From NCBI GenBank assembly GCA_963792125.1, contig CAWBVA010000004.1, positions 124,001 through 188,000 on the forward strand: a DNA stretch of 64,000 nt, read 5' to 3'. The notes under the pieces were generated by a model, which did not search any database, had not been told where the DNA came from, and was given only the letters and a program-made list of their open reading frames with translations. Made by a program: the position numbers and the translations under genes. Positions 54,720 to 63,756 of the stretch are shown here, piece after piece. Origin of the DNA: Methanocella_A sp963792125. Its GTDB lineage: Archaea > Halobacteriota > Methanocellia > Methanocellales > Methanocellaceae. The stretch's first letter is position 1. Each line of letters starts with the position of its first letter.

Positions 54720-55553
54720 TCACTCGCTCTCCGCGCTCCGGCGCTCGATCTCGTCCAGGGGCTTGCGGTCCCGCATCATGAGCCGTTCGGTGATCTCGAT
54801 GAGCGGGTGCTTCTCGAAGTCCAGCACCTCGATGTCTTCCAGCTTCCGCAGCCCGGACTGCGCAGCCGTCTTCTCCATGCCGAGCTTGATTTCCTTCGGG
54901 ACCTGCAGGATGTAGGCGTCGATCTTCTGGATGCCCAGCCGCTTGGCGGCTACGACACGGTGATGCCCGTCGGCGAGCAGCCAGGTGTTGGGCTTGTGGA
55001 TGACGATAATAGGCTCGGCGAGGCCTTTCTTCAGCTCGTAGATGCGCCCTTCCAGCTCGTCTGCGAAAATCTTCGACTGTGTGGGCACAAGGTCGTTGAT
55101 ATTTACCTCGCCACGAGTGACAGTGATGTCTACGTTATGCACGGTCTCAAGCGTCTTCTTCAGCTTCCAGACCTTCGCCGGATCTGCACGCTCGATCTGC
55201 GACCGAATCACGTCCGAGTTCGTGATGATACCCACCAGACGTCCGGTATCGTCGACGACCGGCAGCTTGCTCACGCCCAGCCGGAAGATGACCCGGGCCA
55301 CTTCGTTGATCTCCATGTGGGGATGTGCGACGATGATGTTCCTGCTCATCACGTTCTTCACCAGCTCGTCGGAGTCGCACAACAGCATGTCGAGAGAAGA
55401 GATGTAACCGTCGACTTTTCCGTCTCTGGTCACCGGGAAGCCATCATGGCCCGTCTCGCGGGTGAGCTTGATGACGTCCATCACGGTGTCCTCGGGGGAG
55501 ACGGTAATGACCTTGCCGGTCATGTAATCGCCCACTCTAAGCTTGTCAGTCAT
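54720..55553 (-). CDS. CBS-pair plus ParB-like nuclease domain protein
   Basis: 277 residues. Two CBS domains (about 1-130: VGDYMTGKVITVSPEDTVMD and VKNVMSRNIIVAHPHMEINE) form a nucleotide-sensing Bateman module. A ParB/Sulfiredoxin-like domain (about 150-215) carries the motif LLADGHHRVVAAKRLG, where GHHR suits nucleotide hydrolysis or phosphotransfer. The C-terminal helical tail is unrecognised. Partition genes are absent, so a regulatory or serine-kinase-like role is more likely than chromosome segregation. Co-transcribed with hisE. Intact. Confidence 0.82.
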   Translation of the reverse strand: MTDKLRVGDYMTGKVITVSPEDTVMDVIKLTRETGHDGFPVTRDGKVDGYISSLDMLLCDSDELVKNVMSRNIIVAHPHMEINEVARVIFRLGVSKLPVVDDTGRLVGIITNSDVIRSQIERADPAKVWKLKKTLETVHNVDITVTRGEVNINDLVPTQSKIFADELEGRIYELKKGLAEPIIVIHKPNTWLLADGHHRVVAAKRLGIQKIDAYILQVPKEIKLGMEKTAAQSGLRKLEDIEVLDFEKHPLIEITERLMMRDRKPLDEIERRSAESE

Positions 55554-55814
55554 TTATAATCAGCACCAGGTAATATCTCATATGAGTAAGCTGAAATTCG
55601 CGTTATAGACTAATGCCGTCCGGACATTATAATGTTTTTCATAATACCCGACGATAAAAACCTTTTTTACTGTCGGAGCGGTTCCTCAGGATACCAGACG
55701 TTCGATGTTGGCGCCTCGAAGGGTTCACATGACCATGTGGAGCGCGCTACAGTAACTTTATATAGCCATCCTATGATTAATATTTTACACTAATTATAAA
55801 ACATATGTCACGTA

Positions 55815-57053
55815 ATGATTTCTGACATTGCGTTATTCGGAGTGACCTGTATCCGTGACGCAGTTTTACTTGTCGTGGACCGTATGAACGAGGAATACCC
55901 TGAAAAAAGCAGTGGCCACCAGGGGTCACCGGAGCCTGTGGCCAGCAATAGCGAGTGCAAACCGTGTGAAGTGGCCCTGTTGGAGAGTAAGGCGGAACTG
56001 GCCAGGGTCGAGCAAATCACCAGCCTCGGCTCCTACGTGTGGGACATTCGTACAGGGAAAGGGACGTGCTCGGACGAGCTCTATCGTATCCTCGGGATCG
56101 AGAAGGGGGCGGTTGAGCCAACCTATGACATATACCTTCAGATGACCCATCCGGACGACAGGCAGAGGGTGGCGCAAACTTTACAGGGCGCTGTAGCCAG
56201 CGGAACGCCCGGCGGAATGGACTACCGGATCATACGCGGGGACGGTACGGTGCGATGGGTGCATGGCGAGGGTATGATTGTCCGCGGGGAGAACGGCAAG
56301 GTGCAGATGTACGGGACTGTCCAGGATATCACCGAGCGCAAGCGGACGGAAGAGGCGCTGAAAGCTGCCAAAGCACAGGCGGAACTGTATCTTGACCTGA
56401 TGGGCCACGACATCAATAACATGCACCAGATCGCGATGGGCTATCTCGAGATAGCCCGGGATACTTTCCATGTAGATGAGCAGCAGATGGAGTTCCTGGA
56501 CAAGCCCATCGAGATATTGCAGCGGAGCGCGCAGCTCATCAGTAACGTGAGAAAGATGCAAAAGCTCGTGGAGGAAACCCTCCCGGCCCAGGTGATGGAC
56601 GTGCGTGAGGTGCTCGTTGTCGTGCAGAAAGAGTATGGGTCCGTGCCTCATAAACCTGTTACACTGGACCTGAGGTGTACTGGCCGTTGTTATGTCCGGG
56701 CAAATGAGTTGCTGTACGACGTCTTCACCAACCTCGTGACGAACGCTATCAAGCACACGGGAGAACAGGCAAGCATTTCGATCGTCATGGAAAAGATAAA
56801 GGAAAACGGTCGTCAGGTTTGCCGTATATCCGTCGAGGATAATGGCCCGGGCATACCCGATGATCTCAAGGCGGTCATCTTTAACAGGATGCTGAAAGGT
56901 TCGACGCGGTCAAAGGGCATGGGCCTGGGGCTGTACCTGGTCAAATCGCTTGTGGACAGCTACGGAGGAAGGGTCCGGGTCGAGGACCGGGTTCCCGGCG
57001 ACTACAAGCAGGGCGCAAGATTCGTAGTGCAATTGCCTGCGGTCGAGAAATGA
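55815..57053 (+). CDS. PAS-domain sensor histidine kinase
   Basis: 412 residues. A PAS/PAC domain (about 70-180: LGSYVWDIRTGKGTCSDELY; YGTVQDITERKRTEEALK) is followed by an archaeal-type dimerisation region with phospho-acceptor His in DLMGHDINNMHQ (about residue 199) and a HATPase domain with N-box TNAIKH, G1 DNGPGIPDD and G2 GMGLGLYLV. No transmembrane helix, so a cytosolic sensor. No response regulator is adjacent. ATG 55815 is used; ATG 55884 (MNEEYPEK) is also possible given TATA-like sequence near 55785. Confidence 0.88.
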   Translation: MISDIALFGVTCIRDAVLLVVDRMNEEYPEKSSGHQGSPEPVASNSECKPCEVALLESKAELARVEQITSLGSYVWDIRTGKGTCSDELYRILGIEKGAVEPTYDIYLQMTHPDDRQRVAQTLQGAVASGTPGGMDYRIIRGDGTVRWVHGEGMIVRGENGKVQMYGTVQDITERKRTEEALKAAKAQAELYLDLMGHDINNMHQIAMGYLEIARDTFHVDEQQMEFLDKPIEILQRSAQLISNVRKMQKLVEETLPAQVMDVREVLVVVQKEYGSVPHKPVTLDLRCTGRCYVRANELLYDVFTNLVTNAIKHTGEQASISIVMEKIKENGRQVCRISVEDNGPGIPDDLKAVIFNRMLKGSTRSKGMGLGLYLVKSLVDSYGGRVRVEDRVPGDYKQGARFVVQLPAVEK

Positions 57054-57137
57054 CTTCGTTAGATGACAAAACGAGGCTATGGTTCTCCCGGCCACCGTAA
57101 ACGATAAAGCTTAGCCGCCCGATCTTAGTATGATAGA

Positions 57138-57401
57138 ATGGACAAGAAACGTATCATGGAGCTCAGGGGCATGGCCGCCCGTATGGAGTCCGCCACACAC
57201 GTTGGCAAGAACGGCGTGACCGACTCGCTCGTCGAGGAGATCAATCGGCAGCTAAAGGAGAACAAGCTGGTCAAGGTTAAAGTGCTCAAGAGCGCCATTG
57301 AATCGATGCCCCGCGAAGAGATCGCGCGTCTGCTGGCAGCGAAGACTGGTGCCGAGCTCATCGAGGTCAAGGGCAACACTGTGGTACTCTTCAAGCGATA
57401 G
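57138..57401 (+). CDS. YhbY-family (CRM domain) RNA-binding protein
   Basis: 87 residues, essentially one CRM domain. ATHVGKNGVTDSLVEEINRQ carries the GxxG RNA-binding loop (GKNG), and the conserved GAELIEVKGNTVVLFKR ends the protein. Members associate with the large ribosomal subunit precursor. Intact; ATG 57138. Confidence 0.9.
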   Translation: MDKKRIMELRGMAARMESATHVGKNGVTDSLVEEINRQLKENKLVKVKVLKSAIESMPREEIARLLAAKTGAELIEVKGNTVVLFKR

Positions 57402-57476
57402 GCTCAAGCAACGCTCTTTTTAACGCCAAGCTACTTACCCGCGTCCCTGAAACACTACTCCGGGGATGGTCAGGCC

Positions 57477-58112
57477 GTGATCGAGGACAGGAACGAGCAG
57501 TACTGGAGCGATCACGCGGAGGTCTACGACACGCAGATCGACACGGTGATCGGCCGGGAATCGAGGGAAGCCGTCTACAATTTTCTGCTTGGACTACGTG
57601 ACCTGGGCAGCGTGGTGGAATTCGGATGCGGCCCGGGATTTTTCACGAGGGCTATTGCGAAGAACGCGTCGCACGTTCTTGCCACGGACATCTCCCGGGA
57701 AATGCTCGTCCGGTCTGACATCAACCTGACCGGCGTGGAGAACGTGGGCTTCGAAAAGGTCAACTGTGAGCATACGCCGTTTCCAGACAACTCTTTCGAC
57801 ACAGTATTTACGGCCAACGTGGTGCAGGTACTCGAACATCCCGATCAGGCCCTGAAGGAGGCGTACCGCATATTGAAGCCCCGGGGCAGGCTGGTATTGT
57901 TATTCTATACATTCGACAGCCTTGGGGTGTTCGACCGTTTCGTGACGATGATACGGTTCATGAGCCGATTCCATGGCGTGCCATACAAGCATATGATGTC
58001 CATGGACGAGACACGTGCCATGGCTGAAAAGGCAGGGTTCAAAGTCGAGGACCTGCGGTTGATCGGCGCAAAAGTAAAGGCCGTTTACCTGCTCGGCCGC
58101 AAGCCGACTTGA
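57477..58112 (+). CDS. class I SAM-dependent methyltransferase
   Basis: 211 residues. SAM-binding motif I VVEFGCGPGFFTRAIA (about residues 41-56), motif II-like ATDISREMLV, then NCEHTPFPDNSFDTVFTANV and the LKPRGRLVLLFY region of Methyltransf_11/ubiE-like enzymes. Substrate unknown. GTG start (IEDRNEQYWSDHAEVYDTQI). Its stop codon abuts that of the convergent cyclase gene with no gap. Confidence 0.85.
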   Translation: MIEDRNEQYWSDHAEVYDTQIDTVIGRESREAVYNFLLGLRDLGSVVEFGCGPGFFTRAIAKNASHVLATDISREMLVRSDINLTGVENVGFEKVNCEHTPFPDNSFDTVFTANVVQVLEHPDQALKEAYRILKPRGRLVLLFYTFDSLGVFDRFVTMIRFMSRFHGVPYKHMMSMDETRAMAEKAGFKVEDLRLIGAKVKAVYLLGRKPT

Positions 58113-58727
58113 TCACTCTTTAATCAGTATCGCCCGCGCGGGCCCGCCGTCGCCGTCCTTTATCTTAATAGGCAGGCAGGCGAAGGTGTACCGTCCCGGC
58201 CCGACCGCGGACAGGTTGACACCTTCCACGACTGTGACGCCGTTCCTGAGCAGCATCTTGTGGACAGTCTCCCCGCCATCGAAGCTGCCGATAGACAGGT
58301 AATCGATCGCCACAGTCCAGACATGGTTGTCGATCAGCCACTGTGCCGCGCTTTTGTCCAGGTATACATAGTCACGGTGGAACTCGGTGGACTGCCACAG
58401 TTTAGAGTTTCTTGTCTTCAGAAGCAGTATGTTCTCAGTGGCGCTTCCAAGGTCGCCGGCAGTGATTGCCTTCTTCACGTGGGTGAGGTCCAGCACCTCG
58501 GCATCGCCGTACAAATGTTCCAGCGGGATTTTATCCAGCGGCAGCCCGCCCTCGACGAAGTGCAGTGGCGGGTCTACATGTGTGCCCGTGTGCGTACCCA
58601 TTTCTATGATAGAGACATTCGCCGGGTCACGGGGCATCTCTAAAACCCGCCTGACGACCGGCGCAGGGTCGCCGGGAAACGCTGGCATGCCGTTATAGAG
58701 GTCCACAGAGATGTCGAAAATCTTCAT
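58113..58727 (-). CDS. cyclase family (kynurenine formamidase-like) metal hydrolase
   Basis: 204 residues with the diagnostic metal motif HTGTHVDPPLHF (about residues 46-57) and the later AIDYLSIGSFDGGETVHKML and VVEGVNLSAVGPGRY. The family includes kynurenine formamidase and polyketide cyclases. In methanogens the substrate is unknown; no tryptophan catabolism gene is nearby. ATG 58727 (MKIFDISVDLYNGMPAFPGD). Intact. Confidence 0.88.
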   Translation of the reverse strand: MKIFDISVDLYNGMPAFPGDPAPVVRRVLEMPRDPANVSIIEMGTHTGTHVDPPLHFVEGGLPLDKIPLEHLYGDAEVLDLTHVKKAITAGDLGSATENILLLKTRNSKLWQSTEFHRDYVYLDKSAAQWLIDNHVWTVAIDYLSIGSFDGGETVHKMLLRNGVTVVEGVNLSAVGPGRYTFACLPIKIKDGDGGPARAILIKE

Positions 58728-58778
58728 TATAAATCCTCATGGCTGTTTTGACTAAGTAAGTAACGACAGTGTTTCACG

Positions 58779-59105
58779 CTATGAGCTCGCAGCCTGCGAG
58801 TCAGGGCTCATGAGCACTTCGTTGAAAGCGTGCATGATCTCCCTGTACTCGTTCTGGGGGTAATTCATGCTTTCGTAAAGTACCAGGAGATAAACCGCAG
58901 TACGGGCACCTTTCTTCGTTATCGTGTACTCCTCGAACATCTGCGTGACGAGACTCCGGTTTATTGCCGACGAGAGCACCGCCCTCAAATCGTTATACGG
59001 GAACATGCATGCGTTTCCGAGCTGTTCGATCGTCATCGGTCCGCTGCGGAGCGCGTTCAGGACTCTGAAAATCATCGAGTATGATATGGTTCTCATCTCA
59101 TCCAT
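58779..59105 (-). CDS. winged-helix transcriptional regulator
   Basis: About 108 residues. Helices SYSMIFRVLNAL and TIEQLGNACMFPYNDLRAVL form an HTH, followed by a wing (EEYTITKKGARTAVYLL) and a C-terminal helix. It resembles small archaeal winged-helix regulators such as those with DUF4364/ArsR-like folds. ATG 59105 (MDEMRTISYS) is chosen; an ATG at 59192 would add an unsupported 29 residues. Target genes unknown. Confidence 0.7.
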   Translation of the reverse strand: MDEMRTISYSMIFRVLNALRSGPMTIEQLGNACMFPYNDLRAVLSSAINRSLVTQMFEEYTITKKGARTAVYLLVLYESMNYPQNEYREIMHAFNEVLMSPDSQAASS

Positions 59106-59333
59106 AAGCAAGTACCTGTCCCATTTCGCTTTATGTGAACGGTAAAAATATGTGGCGCGCCAGCCCTGCAGCCATGTCGTGGACTGATGCACCTGCCGCC
59201 TGAGGTTTTACCGCTCCATATACAACTTGTAATTCTGCATATATAAAATAGTACTACAGACATGTACATACAAATTTAACAACGATAAAAATCATTTATA
59301 ATATAAATATTAACATCATCGAACTCGGCACTT

Positions 59334-60296
59334 TTATAGCTGTAACAGGGGGAACTGGGGGTTTTTATTATGATACTCCTGTAAGAACTGGTTGACGCTC
59401 TGCCGGGTCGGATAGGTCGACCAGCCGACGCCTCCGATCTTGAGCCCGGCGGTGGCCGAGCCGATGATCGCGCACTCGCGCAAACTCCTGCCCTGGACAT
59501 ATGCGGAAATGAAGCCGGCCATGAAAGTGTCCCCGGCGCCGGTCGTGTCCACGACTTTCACCTTGAACGAGGGCACGAACTCTGCCGTCTTCTCGTCAGC
59601 CACGTAGCACCCGACCTTGCCCATCTTGATCACGACGATCTTGACGCCCATGTCGAGCAGGATGCGGGCGGCGCTTTCCGGGGTCAGGCTGTCGTCGCCC
59701 AGGATTTTACGGGCCTCGTCGATGTTGGGCAAAAAGACATCGACTTTGGGGATGATGTCAAAGAGCGGCTCGACTTCTTCTTTATTGAAGCCGCGCGGGT
59801 CCCAGCCCGTATCGAAGGAGACTTTGATGCCTGCGCCATGCAGCAGGTCGATCAGGTGTGCGTAGTCGAAGCGCAGGCCGTCAAGCAGGAAGTACGAGGG
59901 CAGGTGCACCAGGTCAGCGTCGATCTTCGTCAGGTCGATGTCCTTGATATTATAGGTCGCATTCTCCCCCCGGAAGGTCACGAACGACCGCTCGATACCC
60001 TGGACCATGGCGACGGTGACGCCGGTCTTGCGGTCTGTCAGCAGCACGTTCTTCGTGTCGACCTTGTTATCCTCCAGCTCGACAAGGACGAACGTGCCGA
60101 ACACGTCGTCCCCTACCTTGCCGAAGAGCTGGATGTCCATGCCAAGCCGCGCGCACTGCATGGCGAAGTTCGCCGAGCACCCTCCGCCGTGGGTCTGGAA
60201 GTCTTTAGTGATCACCTGCTTGCCAAGATCCGGCATGCGGTCTATCCGTGCGATAAGGTCTACGTTTACATCGCCGATCGTCGCTATCTTTGGCAT
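59334..60296 (-). CDS. PfkB-family carbohydrate kinase
   Basis: 320 residues of the ribokinase/PfkB fold. N-terminal IATIGDVNVDLIARIDRMPD, substrate-binding GGGCSANFAMQCARLGMDI (about residues 36-54), and the C-terminal catalytic signature VVDTTGAGDTFMAGFI with Asp in GAGDTF (about residue 255). The sugar or nucleoside substrate cannot be told from sequence. ATG 60296 after CAGGTGTGGC; longer reading would enter AT-rich promoter. Intact. Confidence 0.9.
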   Translation of the reverse strand: MPKIATIGDVNVDLIARIDRMPDLGKQVITKDFQTHGGGCSANFAMQCARLGMDIQLFGKVGDDVFGTFVLVELEDNKVDTKNVLLTDRKTGVTVAMVQGIERSFVTFRGENATYNIKDIDLTKIDADLVHLPSYFLLDGLRFDYAHLIDLLHGAGIKVSFDTGWDPRGFNKEEVEPLFDIIPKVDVFLPNIDEARKILGDDSLTPESAARILLDMGVKIVVIKMGKVGCYVADEKTAEFVPSFKVKVVDTTGAGDTFMAGFISAYVQGRSLRECAIIGSATAGLKIGGVGWSTYPTRQSVNQFLQEYHNKNPQFPLLQL

Positions 60297-60420
60297 TGCC
60301 ACACCTGCTAAATATATAATGCGATTTAATAAATTTAACCGCGGCCAAGTGTGCCCGGCCATAGGCCGAGGCCATATGGCCGCGACAATTTTCATGCTTG
60401 CGAATATTAGATAAATCTGT

Positions 60421-60460
60421 GCCTGAACACACAGAGGTCACGGAGGTCACGGAGGGCGTC
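60421..60460. repeat. CACAGAGG-family left-arm remnant
   Basis: ACACACAGAGGTCACGGAGG then TCACGGAGGGCGTC: three tandem units without a facing right arm. It lies between the PfkB kinase and the next membrane protein. Confidence 0.55.
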
Positions 60461-60558
60461 ATTCCGTAACCGCACGTGTAACCATGCTCTGAAAGCCTTA
60501 GTGCTTACCGTGTATCTAATATACAAGTACGGTCTATGATAGAGGCGGAGTTGGGAAC

Positions 60559-61170
60559 GTGGATACCAGTGTCATAGCCATCATCATTCTCGCTTTCCTC
60601 GGGCCTCTGCTCGTCTACCTGACACGGTACGTGATCAAGGGACGCACTGCCGCCGCATCGAGGTTATGGTTCGTATCGGTCTGCGCATACGTGGTGTATT
60701 ATTTGCTTGCCAGCGGTAACATCCTGGACGCCAAGATCGAGCCGTACTACTTCGCGTTGCTCTGGCCCATCCCGGCGATTCTTACCTTGTGGCTGGTGGA
60801 CAAGATCGCTGCGGCAGAGAGCCCGGTGCCTTACTTCAAGTGGCTCATCTATTTCATGGCCGGTATTGTCTTCGCATTCCTCGTGGACATAACCAGCAGC
60901 GTGACCGGATGGTATGCCTATAATGCCACAGTGGCCAATGTCTCCTCGATCACCAGCCCGGTCAACGGCATGCAGATCCCCGCGATGGCCCTGTTTATGC
61001 TGGGCGTGCTCATGGTGGGCGTCTTCTTCCTCAGCGATTTCGTCTTCAAACGACTGAAGCAGAAAGTCAGCAGCCCCTCATCGGCGACATTTATCCTGAT
61101 CGGCCTGGCGTTCGTCCTCGGCGGCGTAGTCTGGGTTGTCACAGACCTCGTTATCAGCCTCTTCAAGTAA
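60559..61170 (+). CDS. six-helix hypothetical membrane protein
   Basis: 203 residues, nearly all hydrophobic helices (IAIIILAFLGPLLVYLTRYV first, FILIGLAFVLGGVVWVVTDL last). A loop with TSSVTGWYAYNATVANVSS holds possible glycosylation sites. No family recognised. GTG 60559 start. Convergent with the F420 hydrogenase-like gene; a long hairpin lies between. Confidence 0.65.
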   Translation: MDTSVIAIIILAFLGPLLVYLTRYVIKGRTAAASRLWFVSVCAYVVYYLLASGNILDAKIEPYYFALLWPIPAILTLWLVDKIAAAESPVPYFKWLIYFMAGIVFAFLVDITSSVTGWYAYNATVANVSSITSPVNGMQIPAMALFMLGVLMVGVFFLSDFVFKRLKQKVSSPSSATFILIGLAFVLGGVVWVVTDLVISLFK

Positions 61171-61412
61171 GCTCTAAGGCACGAAGGGGCCAAGAGAAGG
61201 CGCCAAGGGGCCACTTTTAGCAACCGAAGGTTTCAAGGCGCCAAGTCATTTTTTAATATTCAAGATGCTAAGAGTCCAAGGGAGTTATTATTCAATCCCG
61301 TACTTGGGATCTTGGCGACTTAAAACTAAAAACAAAACTTGGCGCCTTGAAACCTTCGGGTGCTAAAAAGTGGCGCCTTAGCGCCTTCTCTTAGAACCTT
61401 GGCGTCTTAGAG
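61171..61412. terminator. long GCCAAGG-type hairpin between convergent genes
   Basis: The left arm (61174-61247: CTCTAAGGCACGAAGGGGCC, then GGCGCCAAGGGGCCACTTTT and GAAGGTTTCAAGGCGCCAAG) is complementary to the right arm (61339-61412: CTTGGCGCCTTGAAACCTTC through CTTGGCGTCTTAGAG). The roughly 75-bp stem begins right after one stop codon and ends on the other, so it probably terminates both transcripts. Confidence 0.75.
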
Positions 61413-62438
61413 CAGGCCGTTTTTCTTGAGCTTGAGCCTGCCGACTTTCTCGATGGTGCCGATGTCCACGCCGGGGACGGCCTCGATATATTGCAGGTCT
61501 TCGGCGATATGGTACAGCCCTTCGCCCTCGGCTGACCTTATGACTACAGTGCTCAGGCCTGGCTGGCTGCCGACGCTGCCGATGGAAATGTCCGAGTTCC
61601 GGGAGGTGAAGTCCGGGCAGGCTTTGCAGCCCTTCCTGACATGGCCGCCAAGGCTCTGCAGCGGCAGGTGCTTCACTTCGCCGCCGCGGAGGTGCACGGT
61701 CATTTTGCCTTCGCCGGCGTTCATCTTGGTAATCTTCCAGGTAGGCACCTCAAGGCGCTTTGCGACGTCCTGCACCATTGTACTGTCGAAGACCTCGAAG
61801 CAGAACAGGCCAAGCACGAACCGCAGCTTTTCGGTCAGTTTCACCGCATACTCGTTGGTCGACGCTCGCAGGAGCGCTGCCGATTCGACGGTGCATGGCG
61901 TGCCGACAAGGGCTATGCTGCGGACCGAATTGTCCTTCGCAATGTCCTTAAGGGCTTCCAGCACGCCGTTGCTGTCGTACTTGCTCCCGGCCGCCTTCCG
62001 CAGGTCCTCCGGGTAGTAGGCCACCATCGGGAATGCCTTCTGTATCCAGCGGTCGGAGCTCATCACAATCGCGCAGTCGACGACCTCTTCCTCCAGCGCC
62101 GCCGTCAGGAGCGCCGTGACTGCGCCACCATTCTGGGCTCTCGGCGTGTCAAGGAGAGACCTGACGCTTTTGACGTCGAGGTACGGGCCGAGAATATCGC
62201 CGGACCGGAACGCCGCATAGTTCTTCCCGTAGCGGGGGCAGGCATCCAGGCATGCTTTGCAGTCTACGCAGGGCGTGTACTGGTAGGGCTTGCAGAGCGT
62301 GTCGTCGTAAGCCAGGGTATTACCAGGGCAGACGGTAATGCACGCGCGGCATCCGGCACAGAGGTCCTTGTTCCAGACGGCCTCCTCCAGTTCCTTGTAC
62401 GGCAGGACTGCAGGTTTTGATGAAGCGTTGTCGGACAT
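61407..62438 (-). CDS. coenzyme F420 hydrogenase/dehydrogenase beta-subunit family protein
   Basis: About 343 residues. Two [4Fe-4S] ferredoxin motifs at the N terminus (CAGCRACITVCP and CVDCKACLDACP, about residues 28-70), then the FrhB N- and C-terminal domains (AQNGGAVTALLTAALEEEVV; ALVGTPCTVESAALL; GCKACPDFTSRNSDIS IGSVG). Transfers electrons between F420 (via FAD) and Fe-S partners. It lacks adjacent hydrogenase or formate dehydrogenase subunits, so the partner is unknown. ATG 62438 is preferred to 62447. Intact; its stop codon lies in the right arm of the hairpin. Confidence 0.88.
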   Translation of the reverse strand: MSDNASSKPAVLPYKELEEAVWNKDLCAGCRACITVCPGNTLAYDDTLCKPYQYTPCVDCKACLDACPRYGKNYAAFRSGDILGPYLDVKSVRSLLDTPRAQNGGAVTALLTAALEEEVVDCAIVMSSDRWIQKAFPMVAYYPEDLRKAAGSKYDSNGVLEALKDIAKDNSVRSIALVGTPCTVESAALLRASTNEYAVKLTEKLRFVLGLFCFEVFDSTMVQDVAKRLEVPTWKITKMNAGEGKMTVHLRGGEVKHLPLQSLGGHVRKGCKACPDFTSRNSDISIGSVGSQPGLSTVVIRSAEGEGLYHIAEDLQYIEAVPGVDIGTIEKVGRLKLKKNGLL

Positions 62439-62577
62439 ATGCGGCACCTTTAAGTGTAGATACAGGTAATTTTATTCCTTCTTAAATGTGTTGATATATA
62501 ATTCTTATGACGTGCGGCACCATTGACAAATGTTTGCATAAAAAAGACCATTGTTCTTGTAAGGCGACGATGGCAGT

Positions 62578-62694
62578 CTACGCCTTGTTTGACTTGTTAC
62601 GTATCGAGAGAAGTAATAGTGCTCCAAAGGCGACGATCGTTGCGATGACTCCCGTGACCGCCATAATGATGACGAGCTCAAATGCCTGTATCAT
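62578..62694 (-). CDS. tiny single-helix membrane protein (38 aa)
   Basis: ATG 62694 after GGAGTGTCAGAC opens MIQAFELVIIMAVTGVIATI and runs through one hydrophobic helix to a basic end SIRNKSNKA, stop at 62578. It has a reasonable ribosome site. No family recognised. Same length as the one at 48633-48749, but without clear sequence similarity. Confidence 0.5.
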   Translation of the reverse strand: MIQAFELVIIMAVTGVIATIVAFGALLLLSIRNKSNKA

Positions 62695-62840
62695 GTCTGA
62701 CACTCCGATTTTGTGATACATACTTTACCCTGATGATTTAAAAAGGTAGCGATGGCCGGCTTCGGCGGACTGGAAATTGACACCGGACCGCATGGAGGCG
62801 GGCCTGCACGTAGAAATAGCTTGATGATAACCTGATACGT

Positions 62841-62850
62841 TTATATTAAT
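62841..62850 (+). promoter_or_regulatory. TATA box of the 59-aa gene
   Basis: TTATATTAAT lies about 20 bp before ATG 62865, consistent with a leaderless transcript. Confidence 0.5.
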
Positions 62851-62864
62851 TATCCGGGATCGCT

Positions 62865-63044
62865 ATGAAATCTTCAGTCACTGGAACGGTAGAGATCAAG
62901 AAGTGCGGGTTTAACACCCGGCCAAAGCTCATGGTGGCAGAACAGCCTGGCGACGACGAGATCCTCGTCGATATCCTCCCCGAAGCGTTCGGGAAGTTCG
63001 AAGGCAAAAAGGTGAAAGTAACCATCGAGACGTTGAAGTCATGA
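62865..63044 (+). CDS. small hypothetical protein (59 aa)
   Basis: MKSSVTGTVEIKKCGFNTRP, then LVDILPEAFGKFEGKKVKVT and ETLKS before TGA at 63042. Beta-rich with one Cys, soluble, with the look of a small AbrB- or OB-like barrel. Good promoter spacing supports it as a real gene. No family assigned. The gap 63045-63294 holds nothing supported. Confidence 0.6.
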   Translation: MKSSVTGTVEIKKCGFNTRPKLMVAEQPGDDEILVDILPEAFGKFEGKKVKVTIETLKS

Positions 63045-63294
63045 GGGCGGCAATACTATCGGGACAATAGTACCCGGGTGATCTGCTGTAGCTCTCTGGA
63101 AAATTATTCTCAACCCGTTGAGTCGATACGCCCTCTGCGAGCACGTCGACAGATGACAGACTAATTATGACCGGAAAAATTTGAAATGGCCCCGACGTTG
63201 ACAATTATTAATCCTTGCACATCCGGCTCCCGGCGCTCAAAATGCGGATAAACCAGATGCAATTGTCCAGCCATGATCGACCGGGGGATCACGC

Positions 63295-63753
63295 ATGGAA
63301 ATATCCATTGACAACATGAGACCGGCGGACCACGGCCAGGTTCTGTCTATCTTCCGGGAGGGTGTCGAGGCAGGCGATATGGTCATGGACTCGGACAATC
63401 CTGCGGGCATGGACCTTGCATCGGGTCAGAACATCGTCGCCCGGGCCGGGGAAAAGATCATCGGATGGGCGGTCGTGAAGCCTGCAGAAGAGTCAGGTGC
63501 GGCCAGCGTCAGTGTATTCGTGAAGCCCGACTGCCGGGGCGTCGGCATCGGCAAGGCGCTGCTGGACGCGACCGTCAGCCTGTCCGCCCGCAGCGGCATC
63601 TCTGCGCTGCTCACAGGCATCGTGCCGCAGAACGTGCCTGCACTGATGCTGCACAAGAGCTGCGGCTTCCGCGCCGTCGGCATGCTCCAGAAAGCGGGCG
63701 TCGCATCCGGGAAGCTGAGGGACGCGGTACTACTGCAGCGTAAATGCGTGTGA
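63295..63753 (+). CDS. GNAT family N-acetyltransferase
   Basis: 152 residues, phosphinothricin-acetyltransferase-like. The acetyl-CoA-binding motif A KPDCRGVGIGKALLDA (about residues 78-93) and the C-terminal NVPALMLHKSCGFRAVG (motif B) are intact. Acceptor unknown. Start ATG 63295 (MEISIDNMRPADHGQVLSIF) after CGGGGGATCACGC. Intact. Confidence 0.9.
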   Translation: MEISIDNMRPADHGQVLSIFREGVEAGDMVMDSDNPAGMDLASGQNIVARAGEKIIGWAVVKPAEESGAASVSVFVKPDCRGVGIGKALLDATVSLSARSGISALLTGIVPQNVPALMLHKSCGFRAVGMLQKAGVASGKLRDAVLLQRKCV

Positions 63754-63756
63754 CAT

